Shown: positions 9,236-16,948, counted from the stretch's first letter. The stretch is DNA of 24,943 nt from CAZTTH01 sp964615975 (GCA_964615975.1 CAZTTH010000048.1:1-24943); one strand, 5' to 3'. Made by a program: numbers and translations. The notes: generated from the sequence alone by a model not told the origin.

Positions 9236-9257
9236 CTGTCGGCATCCCTGCCGACAG
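9236..9257. repeat. perfect hairpin CTGTCGGCA-4-TGCCGACAG
   Basis: A 9-bp perfect inverted repeat with loop TCCC. It shares the GGCA/TGCC core with its neighbour at 9210-9227. The pair looks like a small composite of REP-type elements. Function is unknown; transcript stabilisation or termination are possible roles. Confidence 0.6.
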
Positions 9258-9384
9258 GGTGCAGGCTAACTTTTCTTATCCAATCAGGTAGATCTCCGTT
9301 TTGTTCATTAGGTCAATGCGAACTTAAGTGTAAATAACTACTGGGTATTCACCCTGCGCGACCACTAACGATGATTCCATGTCC

Positions 9385-10653
9385 CTAAATTCGAGGAAGA
9401 AAAAGATGAAATGTGGTACCCCTGCCGAGTTCACTGTCGACCTCGATGGCGCCATTGCTTTGAGTTATGATTCCATGCACAGTCGCCAATCCCAATCCCG
9501 TGCCTTTGTCTGGATCTTTGGTGGTGAAATAGGGCTCAAAAATGCGATTGATGGTTTCTTTATCCATGCCGGTGCCGGTATCCGCGACCGATAAACGCAC
9601 GTATGAACCAGATTTCAAGCGCGGATTACATCCTGCCCTGGCGCTGTCCCATTCCAGATTATCCGTGGATATGGTGATCATGCCGCCATTGGTCATGGCA
9701 TCGCAGGCATTTACCACCAGATTGATAATTACCCGTTCGAATGCAACCATATCCAATTTCACGTTTCCCAATTCCGGCGCCAGGCGTAATTGCAGGGATT
9801 GATTGGGTTTCAACAAGGGGGAAAATTGGTTTTCCATGGATTGCAGCATTTGATTCAGGTTGATCGATTGTGGTATCAACTGTTGATTCCGGCTGAATGA
9901 TACCAGCTCCCGCGTCAGATTGGTTGCCCGTTTATTGGCTTGTTGTATCTGGGTCAGCCGTTGCAGCAGGCGCTCATTATCCTTGTTTTCCAATTGAATC
10001 AAACTGGTAAACCCGGAGATGATCGAGAAGATATTATTGATGTCATGAGCCACACCGCCAGCCATGCGGCCAAGGGCTTCCATTTTCTGCGCCTCATGGA
10101 GTTGTTGTTCCAGGCTGATCCGCTGTTGTTCCTCACGTTGTCTTTCCCTGATTTCATTTTCCAGGGCGATCACGGTGCGCGCCAATTCAATGGTGCGTTG
10201 TTGCACCTTGCTTTCCAAATCGGCATTGGCCTGCTCCAACTCAAGCTGCAATTGCCGGAGCGTCAGGTGATTGGCAACCCGCGCCAGGATTTCTTCCTCC
10301 TGAAACGGTTTGGTGATGTAATCGACGCCACCCACGTCGAATGCCCTGACTTTGTCCCATACCTCGCCCAAAGCGCTGATAAAAATTACCGGGATTGGTT
10401 TCGAGATCGGGTTGGCTTTCAATCGTTCACACACTTCATATCCGGACATGCCGGGCATGTTGATGTCGAGGAGAATCAGCGATGGCTCCCTGGTCAGCGC
10501 TATCTCCAATGCCTCGCTGCCATTGTTGGCGCCATGAGCGATGTAGCTGTGTTCGGTGAGGATATTGGTCAGCAATTTGATGTTATAATTGGTGTCATCG
10601 ACGATCAGAATTTCAACTCCTGATGAGGAAGTGGTGGTGGTTAAGCTGTTCAT
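9385..10653 (-). CDS. receiver-histidine kinase (REC-coiled coil-HisKA-HATPase)
   Basis: A 422-residue soluble protein. It starts with a receiver domain (about 13-130; phospho-Asp63 in LLDINMPGMSG, conserved lysine in ITKPF), then a long coiled coil (132-190), a HisKA-like dimerisation helix with GGVAHDINN (phospho-His203) and HATPase_c (N box INLVVNACDAM, DTGTGMD, GTGLGLATVHG). The AHDINN-type H box belongs to the NtrB-like kinase group, unlike the HEIRTP type of the three hybrid kinases. An N-terminal receiver suggests that an upstream kinase or HPt controls its activity; the HPt kinase next door is a candidate (inference). The start at 10653 is well supported by AAGGAG 9 nt upstream. It begins 23 nt after the FadL-type gene, so the two are probably cotranscribed. 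It has no DNA-binding domain. Confidence 0.93.
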   Translation of the reverse strand: MNSLTTTTSSSGVEILIVDDTNYNIKLLTNILTEHSYIAHGANNGSEALEIALTREPSLILLDINMPGMSGYEVCERLKANPISKPIPVIFISALGEVWDKVRAFDVGGVDYITKPFQEEEILARVANHLTLRQLQLELEQANADLESKVQQRTIELARTVIALENEIRERQREEQQRISLEQQLHEAQKMEALGRMAGGVAHDINNIFSIISGFTSLIQLENKDNERLLQRLTQIQQANKRATNLTRELVSFSRNQQLIPQSINLNQMLQSMENQFSPLLKPNQSLQLRLAPELGNVKLDMVAFERVIINLVVNACDAMTNGGMITISTDNLEWDSARAGCNPRLKSGSYVRLSVADTGTGMDKETINRIFEPYFTTKDPDKGTGLGLATVHGIITQSNGAIEVDSELGRGTTFHLFLPRI

Positions 10654-10662
10654 GATATGATC

Positions 10663-10668
10663 TCCTTG
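10663..10668 (-). promoter_or_regulatory. Shine-Dalgarno AAGGAG for the receiver-kinase
   Basis: AAGGAG on the minus strand, about 9 nt before ATG 10653, inside the 23-nt gap after the FadL-type gene. It fixes the start of the receiver-kinase. Confidence 0.6.
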
Positions 10669-10676
10669 TACTGGGA

Positions 10677-11933
10677 TTAAAATTTGTAGGAATATCCCAC
10701 CGTTATTGAATGATAACTGATGCTGACTTCGGTGCCGGCGCCCAACTGTGACACCGGTCCCCCCTGTCCATTATCAGCGATGGCATTTTCAAAAGCACGA
10801 AAATACGTCAGATGCACTTCATGACGGGCATTGGGAAAATAACTGACTCCCAACGAGGCATGGTCTTCGGTGATCGCCGAGCTGTAACTGTTGGCGAATA
10901 CATCTTCCGCCGCAAACAGGGGGGTGCTGTGTGAATATCCCGAATGGAGTTGCCATTGCTGATTGATGGTGTAGTTGGCGCCAATCTTGAACACATGTTG
11001 ATCATTCCAGTTCAATCCCCCGTCCTTGACATCATTGCCGAAAACCGCGACGCTTGACCACTCGATGAAACGGTAATCCAGCAGCAATTCCCACTGTGGC
11101 GTGAGCGAGAAACTGAATCCGGTCTGGATGATCGGCGGCAGATCGACACTGCTGGTGAAGAGGTCGTCATATTTATCGAATTCCTGCATCCATTGGCGGC
11201 TGGTATACGCGAACCCGAAACGCCATTTTTCCGCTTCCCTGACCACCCCAACCTGAAAGCCCGCCCCCAGTGCATAGTCCCAATCATACATGCCGGCGGT
11301 TTGCATGCCGGCGCCGTTGACGAAGTCGGCGCGGAAGAAACCGATGTTGCCATCGATCGCCATTCCCATCGTCCAGCGGTCATTAACCGGATGGGCATAA
11401 GCCAGACTTAACCGTTCGATGCCAAAAATGCTCTGTCGGTCGTAATCAGCATTCATTGATTTAGGAAACACTGTGCGCGACATGGGATAATTGGCTGCCA
11501 GGCCGAACACGCCCATGATGCCTGCACCCAAGGTACCGTTTTTCCAAGGCAGGGCCATGCTGATATTGGGCACCAGCGACCATTGTTGACTTTCCTGAGT
11601 ACCGAAATCAGGATTGGTGATTGGTCCTTTGGCGGTTAATTCTGATTTCGGGATGATGAAATTGATCGAGACATCAGTGCGTCGCTCCAATCCGTTGAGC
11701 GTGGCGGGATTGATGGTGATCCAGGTTGAATCCAGGGCATGGGCAACTCCGGCGCCAGCCAAACCGGTCTCTACAGGACCATTTCCCATCAGGAACAATC
11801 CTTCACTGGCGTTGAGGGTATTGGCGATCAGAAAGCATAAGAACATTGCCCAGGAACATAAATAAAAGAACCCCATGGATTCAGCAGGGTGGGGTTGAAC
11901 CGCGGTTTCACGTGATTTCGTATTTGTTTTCAT
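10677..11933 (-). CDS. FadL/OmpP1-type outer-membrane protein
   Basis: An outer-membrane beta-barrel of the FadL/OmpP1/TodX type, a family that takes up long-chain fatty acids or other hydrophobic compounds. From ATG 11933 it is 418 residues. A hydrophobic signal segment (FYLCSWAMFLCFLIANTLNA) is followed by the family hallmark, a mature N-terminus with GLAGAG and an NPATL (NPA) motif, then alternating amphipathic beta strands and a C-terminal strand ending in aromatic Phe (VGYSYKF). The frame extends upstream to ATG 12083, which would add a second hydrophobic segment (WLIKIIAFGILVALSPF). A single signal peptide is normal for the family, so 11933 or ATG 11876 is preferred, though none of the three starts has a convincing Shine-Dalgarno. 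It sits 23 nt upstream of the receiver-kinase. The substrate cannot be told from sequence. Confidence 0.85.
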   Translation of the reverse strand: MKTNTKSRETAVQPHPAESMGFFYLCSWAMFLCFLIANTLNASEGLFLMGNGPVETGLAGAGVAHALDSTWITINPATLNGLERRTDVSINFIIPKSELTAKGPITNPDFGTQESQQWSLVPNISMALPWKNGTLGAGIMGVFGLAANYPMSRTVFPKSMNADYDRQSIFGIERLSLAYAHPVNDRWTMGMAIDGNIGFFRADFVNGAGMQTAGMYDWDYALGAGFQVGVVREAEKWRFGFAYTSRQWMQEFDKYDDLFTSSVDLPPIIQTGFSFSLTPQWELLLDYRFIEWSSVAVFGNDVKDGGLNWNDQHVFKIGANYTINQQWQLHSGYSHSTPLFAAEDVFANSYSSAITEDHASLGVSYFPNARHEVHLTYFRAFENAIADNGQGGPVSQLGAGTEVSISYHSITVGYSYKF

Positions 11934-12188
11934 TTTTGTCCACGATATTTCGTATTTTTGTTGGGTTATGGTGACTTTTTCTGGAGGAGCCGCAAACTGA
12001 TTAAATGGAGATAGAGCAACGAGTATGCCAAACGCAATGATTTTGATTAACCAACTAAGAACGGTTCTGAAAGGCATAGTCATTATCAGGCGATTTTATT
12101 GAGGAGATGACCAGGGTGGTATAGCCGGAATCAAACGAATTTTCCCGTTCTTCTGTCCACAATAAAAAAACCGCTTATAAGGACTCTC

Positions 12189-12217
12189 AACCACGAAAGC
12201 CACGAACCACACGAAAG
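12189..12217. repeat. CACGAA-type dispersed repeat
   Basis: Three imperfect ~9-base units (CCACGAAAG, CCACGAACC, ACACGAAAG) in tandem upstream of the FadL-type gene. Strings of CCACGAAG/ACACGAAG are common intergenic repeats in many bacteria. The function is unknown. Confidence 0.45.
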
Positions 12218-12275
12218 TGACGTTTTAACTGGCGATAGATACCGCCAATTGTGTTTAAGAGAATGGGAGACTGTG

Positions 12276-12300
12276 GAAAAATTTTCAGCAAAAATTTTTG
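12276..12300. repeat. two adjacent A/T palindromes
   Basis: GAAAAATTTTC (12276-12286) is followed two bases later by the perfect 12-bp palindrome CAAAAATTTTTG (12289-12300). They overlap the 3' end of the doubtful small ORF. They could be a protein-binding or bend site, or form a weak stem in RNA. Confidence 0.4.
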
Positions 12301-12569
12301 TGGCGGAATACTGATGAATCGGGGATTTGGGGAATGATGATAGCAACAAAATGGGTGGTAATGCGCTGCAGCCAGTGTCGGGCTGGTTCTGCTTGCAGGA
12401 GGATGGTCACGGTTTGTTCGGCACCGACTTTTTCGCGTTCGTGATAGTTGATATTCCTGCCGGGAGAGGCGGCGGAAATGGATAGGCGCAGCTTGAGTTC
12501 TGTTCTCGTGGGCAGAATGGTGAAATAACCTTCAACCCGATCGGAACAATTAAAATAGAATTGCTCCAT
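12285..12569 (-). CDS. doubtful small hypothetical protein
   Basis: A 94-residue frame from ATG 12569 (a TTG codon lies just before it). The middle (about residues 12-80) reads like a folded protein, with mixed hydrophobic and charged residues such as YFTILPTRTELKLRLSISAA, and the frame is free of overlap with any other gene. I recognise no family. No Shine-Dalgarno lies at the proper distance, and the C-terminus (HKNFC) is encoded inside an A/T palindrome, which weakens the case. It could be a real small gene, a gene remnant or chance. Confidence 0.3.
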   Translation of the reverse strand: MEQFYFNCSDRVEGYFTILPTRTELKLRLSISAASPGRNINYHEREKVGAEQTVTILLQAEPARHWLQRITTHFVAIIIPQIPDSSVFRHKNFC

Positions 12570-12651
12570 CAATGAAGAATCAGAACCTGCCTGGGTATTG
12601 ATTTACCTCAGAATTATAGCTTAAACAACCATCTGTTTATTTCCCAAGGTA

Positions 12652-12694
12652 TGCCGGGCACGGCAAACAAATGTCCGCTGATCACTATTTGTTT
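12652..12694. terminator. hairpins beyond the 3' end of the pho operon
   Basis: Two short inverted repeats abut. TGCCG-GGCA-CGGCA spans 12652-12665. An 8-bp stem AAACAAAT/ATTTGTTT with a 14-nt loop spans 12665-12694. They lie 40-85 nt beyond the stop of the last phosphate-block gene on the minus strand. No clear T-run follows, so they may mark transcript end or stability but are not a textbook intrinsic terminator. Confidence 0.3.
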
Positions 12695-12736
12695 ACCGAC
12701 ATTCATACAGTCTATAAACAGTTAAACAGCAACCGC

Positions 12737-13741
12737 TCAACATTTTGTTAATCGTCCCGTGGTCGTGTATTGATTGACTAATTCTATCAGTTGATTTCGT
12801 GGTTGCACGCCATTACCAATGGCACGTTGGTATTCCCTGACTATGAAATCGCCCTGATCGAATTTTTGTAACAATGTGATCAATTTATAAAGCTTCACTT
12901 CTTCATGGTAACAATCATAATTTTTGAGATAATACATAATGCCTCGATCGAAGTCATGGAGATATGCGCAACTGAGGAAAGTGATTTCTACCAGATGGTT
13001 TAGTTTATCTTTATGATTGGAGTCATCCATCGAACCACTGGATTTTTTTCTTGGAGTTCGTTTTAATTCCCTCAGAAGATCGACACTGATTTCTTCAGCC
13101 AGGAGGAGAGAATCATGATCGCTGATGAACTCGAAAAAAATATCCATCGATTTTGCATTGAACATGTCCCCATTCATAAAATTACCGACGATCAAGAGCA
13201 TTGCCTCGGTGATGAAGTCTTTCTCCTGTCGATTCTGGGATTTGAGGGCGAGAACGGTCCCGAAAAAATCGGCTTGATCAATGCCGATTGAATTAAAAGA
13301 GTCGTTACTACTAAACAATACGTAACTGCATGAATAACAAAGAAGTTTGTAAAGTTTCTCCAGGAGTTCAGAGACAATTTGGAGATTTTCAGGAAGCACA
13401 GCGGCTGCCAGCAGATCCCTGTGAAAACGTTTTACCATGAATCGCCATTGCGAGCGTTTTTGTTTCGGGATCACATTATTGGGGGCGAAATAATACTGTT
13501 TATAGGCATTTTCAATGAATTCTTCTATCTCATAAGAGAGTTCCTCAATATCCGGAATAGATGTTTGTTTCCTTATTCCTTTGCCCTTTTGGAGAAAAGC
13601 ATCTGGGTTGGCAAGCAACCCGTCGATGTCACATCCATTTTTGATCGCTTTGGGGAGCGATTTGTAGATTTCACTGATAATGAAACACAATTGGTCTTTT
13701 GAATATCTACTCAACAAATTACGAACTTCGTTTATGCGCAT
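12737..13741 (-). CDS. hypothetical alpha-helical protein at the end of the pho operon
   Basis: About 334 residues from ATG 13741. The frame runs further up to ATG 13840, but that start would overlap phoR by 53 nt and add a poor N-terminus. The preferred start lies about 46 nt after the phoR stop, with only a weak purine-rich site. The protein is predicted largely alpha-helical, rich in Lys, Asn, Phe and Tyr, without a signal peptide or clear membrane helix. The N-terminus (RNLLSRYSKDQLCFIISEIY) looks like a helical interaction module. A CYSC cysteine pair and a charged Lys/Ser-rich linker (TPRKKSSGSMDDSNHK) follow. I recognise no family and assign no function. Codon use is more AT-rich than in phoR. 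Position and orientation suggest cotranscription with phoBR, but it could be a separate later insertion. Confidence 0.75.
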   Translation of the reverse strand: MRINEVRNLLSRYSKDQLCFIISEIYKSLPKAIKNGCDIDGLLANPDAFLQKGKGIRKQTSIPDIEELSYEIEEFIENAYKQYYFAPNNVIPKQKRSQWRFMVKRFHRDLLAAAVLPENLQIVSELLEKLYKLLCYSCSYVLFSSNDSFNSIGIDQADFFGTVLALKSQNRQEKDFITEAMLLIVGNFMNGDMFNAKSMDIFFEFISDHDSLLLAEEISVDLLRELKRTPRKKSSGSMDDSNHKDKLNHLVEITFLSCAYLHDFDRGIMYYLKNYDCYHEEVKLYKLITLLQKFDQGDFIVREYQRAIGNGVQPRNQLIELVNQYTTTGRLTKC

Positions 13742-13787
13742 GCTCAAATTCTCGTTTTGAAATTTTATGTGTTTATTTGATCTGAAT

Positions 13788-15557
13788 TTAAACAGGTGGT
13801 ATGACTCGCGGCAGGCGCAGGATAAAGGTGCTGCCGACATTGGGCTCGCTTATAATATCAATAGAGCCATGATGAAATTCAGTGATTCTTTTTGCAATCG
13901 ATAATCCCAATCCGGAACCGCCAGATTGGCGATCGCGTGATTTGTCGACGCGATAAAAACGTTCGAATATCCGGCTTTGATGATAAGGTGTTATGCCGAT
14001 GCCTTGATCGCGAACGCGAATGATGATTTCATTTTTGTTGGCCTGGGTCGTGATGGAGATGATCGAATCCGTAGGACTGTATTTAATTGCGTTTTCTATC
14101 AGGTTGCTTAATGCCTGTTCAAGAAGTTGATGGTTGGCATAAAATGGCGGGTTATCGCCATCGACTTCAAGGGCAATGTGCTTTTCCAGCAGTTTGTCCT
14201 GATGCAATGCCGCGGCATGGTTCACAGTGGATAGGAGCGGAATAGTTTGGAAGTGGTGCTGATCGCGCACATCCTCCTGATCGAGGCTGGAGAGATATAA
14301 CAAATCATCGATGATGGTATTCAATCGCTCGGTGTTGCGTGCCATGATGGTGATGAATTTTTTCGCCTGATCGGTATCCTGATCAAGGCATTCCGGAAGG
14401 GATTCAAGCATGCCCTTAAGGGTGGTGATCGGGGTTTTTAATTCATGCGAGACATTGGCGACAAACTCCTGCCGAACCCTTTCGAGTTTCTTGAGTCTGG
14501 TAATATCATTGAAAACCAGGAGGAAATCGGGTTGGGATTGATTGGGGAAGGTTAGGGAGACGCCGGACACATGGTAACAGCGGATATCTCCGACTTGAAG
14601 TTCAATCTGAATTTCACTTTCCGCATAGTTATTGTGGGCGGCAATGGTATCAAGAAAATTATTCATCGAAGTATGGCGGATGATCTCGAGCAGGGGTTTA
14701 CCCACCGCGGTCTTCCTCGGATCAATAATCAAAAAGAGTTTGGCGGCCTGATTGATGAGCCGAATTTGACGTTGATGATTAAGCACAACGACACCTTCAT
14801 GCATACTTGCGAAGATCGTTTTCCATTCATGTGAATATTGTTCCAATTGCAGGCTTTTATCATGTAACACAGCGGCAATGCCATCAAACTCATTTGCCAA
14901 CTTCGCGAATTCATGGACTCGCAAACGTTTGATATGGCCGCTTGAACCACCCGGTTTCATCGCCTGAACCAGCTTGAACAGAACGGAAATTTCATCTTTA
15001 AGTTTACTGTTGAGAATCAACGCGCACAAGAATGATAAACCCATCCAGAGTGTGATAACCAGGATTGTGCCCTGTTGGCATTGGGTTCGCCAGATGAGGT
15101 CGGGAATGTGAGGGGCTGAAATTCTCAGGGACAGCTGGTCGTCAAGCACTAAACCAGTGATTTTTTTGATGAAAAGAAAATTTTCCTGTTGCGCTAAAGG
15201 ATCTTTATCGACGTGAAACCCCGGAGCCTGCAAGGGCTTGTCAAGGCGGTAGCGGGAGCCATGCAGGGAGTCACCCAGAACCTCAAGGGTGGGGGCGATA
15301 AGGGTGACACGTTTTTGGGTGGTCATACCCAGATCTAGACAGATTTGCTGATAGTCGTCTGGGGTTGCTAGATTTTCACGGCGGTTTTTAATAATCATCG
15401 CGGCCAGATTGGCAGTGGCTTCGAATTCCCGTTGGGCAGCAATTAATTCATAACGCCGATAAACCCGGAAATGGATCAGTGCCGCCAGCAAACCGCCACC
15501 AATGGAGAAGAGCATCAACCATTTTACCAACCAGGATATTAAGCGATTTTGGTTCAT
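13788..15557 (-). CDS. phoR: phosphate-regulon sensor histidine kinase PhoR
   Basis: A 589-residue inner-membrane kinase that phosphorylates PhoB when phosphate is scarce and dephosphorylates it when phosphate is plentiful, under control of PstSCAB and PhoU (family knowledge). It shows TM1 (about 9-30), a periplasmic segment (31-160), TM2 (163-184), a linker with a coiled region, PAS (about 243-355), HisKA with FVANVSHELKTPITTLKGML (phospho-His371), and HATPase_c with N box LSNLIENAIKYS, DQGIGI and GGSGLGLSIAKRI. The periplasmic region is longer than in E. coli PhoR, which has almost none, and resembles long PhoR/PnpS-type kinases. It starts 3 nt after the phoB stop, so translation is probably coupled. 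Identity rests on domain layout plus position next to phoB and phoU. Confidence 0.93.
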   Translation of the reverse strand: MNQNRLISWLVKWLMLFSIGGGLLAALIHFRVYRRYELIAAQREFEATANLAAMIIKNRRENLATPDDYQQICLDLGMTTQKRVTLIAPTLEVLGDSLHGSRYRLDKPLQAPGFHVDKDPLAQQENFLFIKKITGLVLDDQLSLRISAPHIPDLIWRTQCQQGTILVITLWMGLSFLCALILNSKLKDEISVLFKLVQAMKPGGSSGHIKRLRVHEFAKLANEFDGIAAVLHDKSLQLEQYSHEWKTIFASMHEGVVVLNHQRQIRLINQAAKLFLIIDPRKTAVGKPLLEIIRHTSMNNFLDTIAAHNNYAESEIQIELQVGDIRCYHVSGVSLTFPNQSQPDFLLVFNDITRLKKLERVRQEFVANVSHELKTPITTLKGMLESLPECLDQDTDQAKKFITIMARNTERLNTIIDDLLYLSSLDQEDVRDQHHFQTIPLLSTVNHAAALHQDKLLEKHIALEVDGDNPPFYANHQLLEQALSNLIENAIKYSPTDSIISITTQANKNEIIIRVRDQGIGITPYHQSRIFERFYRVDKSRDRQSGGSGLGLSIAKRITEFHHGSIDIISEPNVGSTFILRLPRVIPPV

Positions 15558-15560
15558 GAA

Positions 15561-16256
15561 TTATGCGCGAATTTTATAGCCAACTCCATGCACGGTATCG
15601 ATGACCGAACCAGCGTCACCCAGTTTTTTGCGCAAGCTGGCGATGTGGACATCGACTGTGCGTTCGGTAATAAAAATATCCCCGCCACGGATGGCGGCAA
15701 TGATTTGTGGTCGGGTGAAAACCCATCCCGGATGACGAATAAGGAAAAGAAGAATATTAAACTCGATGGGGGTCAGTTTAATGGAGTCGGCTCCAACTTT
15801 TACCTCATGACGGGCAGGAGCGACCGTCAAATTATTATGGATTATCGTTTCTTCATTCTCCGCTGGAGGTGTTGAAGGGAGCACGCGCCGCCGCAACACT
15901 GCATTAACACGGGCGTTGAGAACCCTCAAGCTGAAGGGTTTGGTGATATAATCATCGGCGCCGATTTTTAAACCCACAACTTCATCGGTTTCATCGGTCT
16001 TGGCGGTCAGCATGATGATGGGAATGTGGTTGAGTTGCGGATGTTTCTTGAGTTTATAGCAGATCTGACTGCCGTCCATGCCGGGTAACATGAGATCGAG
16101 TACGATGATATCGGGAAGTATGCGTTCGCATTCCTTGATCGCGGTGATGCCATCCCGCGCTGTATACACAGCAAATCCCTCCTTGGTGAAACTATAGCTT
16201 GCCATCTCCAGGATATCCGGTTCGTCATCGACAATAAGGATCTTGGTCTTGTTCAT
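15561..16256 (-). CDS. phoB: phosphate-regulon response regulator PhoB
   Basis: A 231-residue OmpR/PhoB-family regulator. The receiver domain (about 4-118) has acidic pocket residues Asp10-Asp11, phospho-Asp54 in IVLDLMLPGMDG, and conserved Thr84 and Lys106. A linker leads to a winged-helix DNA-binding domain (about 135-230) with ELTPIEF-like start (KLTPIEFNIL) and recognition helix RTVDVHIASLRKKL. Phosphorylated by PhoR, it would bind Pho boxes and recruit RNA polymerase. At the positions where E. coli PhoB has Arg-Arg (RTVDVHIRRLRK) this protein has Ala-Ser, which may go with the different half-site at 24510-24549 (inference). Its ATG overlaps the phoU stop by 4 nt (ATGA), a sign of translational coupling. 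Confidence 0.95.
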   Translation of the reverse strand: MNKTKILIVDDEPDILEMASYSFTKEGFAVYTARDGITAIKECERILPDIIVLDLMLPGMDGSQICYKLKKHPQLNHIPIIMLTAKTDETDEVVGLKIGADDYITKPFSLRVLNARVNAVLRRRVLPSTPPAENEETIIHNNLTVAPARHEVKVGADSIKLTPIEFNILLFLIRHPGWVFTRPQIIAAIRGGDIFITERTVDVHIASLRKKLGDAGSVIDTVHGVGYKIRA

Positions 16257-16948
16257 GAGACGGGGGCGTCGCTTGGTGGGGGCGGGTTTTTCAGGTTATG
16301 GCGGACGATCGCGCCGTCACACATATAAATGACATCCTCGGCGATATTGGTCGCATTATCGCCGATACGCTCAAGGCTCCGGGATACAGAGATCAGATAC
16401 AGCAGAGGTCGGATGCGGGTGGGCGAATTAACGATTTGTTCCTGGATTTCCTCGATGATATCGATATTCAAACGATCCACAATATCGTCATTGATGCGCA
16501 CCTGTTGAGCTAACTGCCGATCGCTATTGACCAGAGAATCCAGGCTTTGGTGCACCATTTTTCTGACTTCATTAAAGATCAAAGTAAATTTATGGGAAAC
16601 CTCAATGGGTTCGATATCGGCGATTTTGATGACATATTTGGCGATATTTGCTGCCAGATCAGCAATGCGTTCGAGATCGTTATTCATTTTCAATATGGCG
16701 ACTACCATACGCAAATCGATGGCTACGGGTTGGTATAACGCCATGATTTTCAAGCAATCTTCTTCCAATTCGACTTCATGATCGTCAATGATTTGATCGA
16801 AATCAACGACCTTGCGGGCAATTTCAAGATCCATATTAATCAAGGCTTTATAGGCGTATTCCAAACTGTTTTCGACATCGGCACTGAGAGTTAACAGTTG
16901 TTGTTTAAGTTTGGTGATTTCACGTTGGATATGGGTCGTTGAAGGCAT
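16253..16948 (-). CDS. phoU: phosphate transport/signalling protein PhoU
   Basis: A 231-residue all-helical cytoplasmic protein, close to the usual length for PhoU. It has two PhoU repeats (about 15-105 and 118-205). Each has the family metal-binding pattern of clustered acidic residues in the NNDLERIADLAANIA (first) and SLERIGDNATNIAE (second) motifs. PhoU links the PstSCAB transporter to PhoR and keeps the regulon off when phosphate is plentiful (family knowledge). The start at 16948 is supported by AGGAG 8 nt upstream, set between two C-hexamers. The stop overlaps the phoB start. The C-terminal tail is Pro/Ser-rich (NPPPPSDAP). Confidence 0.96.
   Translation of the reverse strand: MPSTTHIQREITKLKQQLLTLSADVENSLEYAYKALINMDLEIARKVVDFDQIIDDHEVELEEDCLKIMALYQPVAIDLRMVVAILKMNNDLERIADLAANIAKYVIKIADIEPIEVSHKFTLIFNEVRKMVHQSLDSLVNSDRQLAQQVRINDDIVDRLNIDIIEEIQEQIVNSPTRIRPLLYLISVSRSLERIGDNATNIAEDVIYMCDGAIVRHNLKNPPPPSDAPVS

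Larger units (their letters stand above)
9128..9384. other. intergenic gap between receiver-kinase and hybrid kinases
   Basis: This 257-bp stretch has no credible gene. It contains two neighbouring perfect hairpins (9210-9227 and 9236-9257) and, at its low-coordinate end, the -10-like box and Shine-Dalgarno of the next gene. No stem with a T-run was found after the receiver-kinase stop. The rest (9258-9384) shows nothing I can name. Confidence 0.6.
12084..12736. other. gap between the phosphate and signalling blocks
   Basis: About 650 bp with no confident gene. From low to high coordinates it holds a CACGAA repeat (12189-12217), two adjacent A/T palindromes (12276-12300), one doubtful small ORF (12285-12569), two short hairpins (12652-12694) just beyond the end of the pho operon, and AT-rich sequence before the last gene's stop. 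It should contain the 3' end of the phosphate transcript and the promoter of the FadL-type gene, but I find no clear -35/-10 pair or Pho box here. Confidence 0.5.

Noticed and set aside
9940..10623. Plus-strand open frame of 227 codons
   Set aside because: Entirely antisense to the receiver-kinase, whose motifs and Shine-Dalgarno are clear; the translation has no recognisable domain.
12131..12349. Minus-strand 72-codon frame before the FadL-type gene
   Set aside because: Runs through the CACGAA repeat and A/T palindromes; the translation is not protein-like and there is no ribosome-binding site.
13742..13840. Longer N-terminus of the gene after phoR
   Set aside because: It would overlap the end of phoR by 53 nt, lacks a Shine-Dalgarno, and the added residues are not helix-like as in the rest of the protein.
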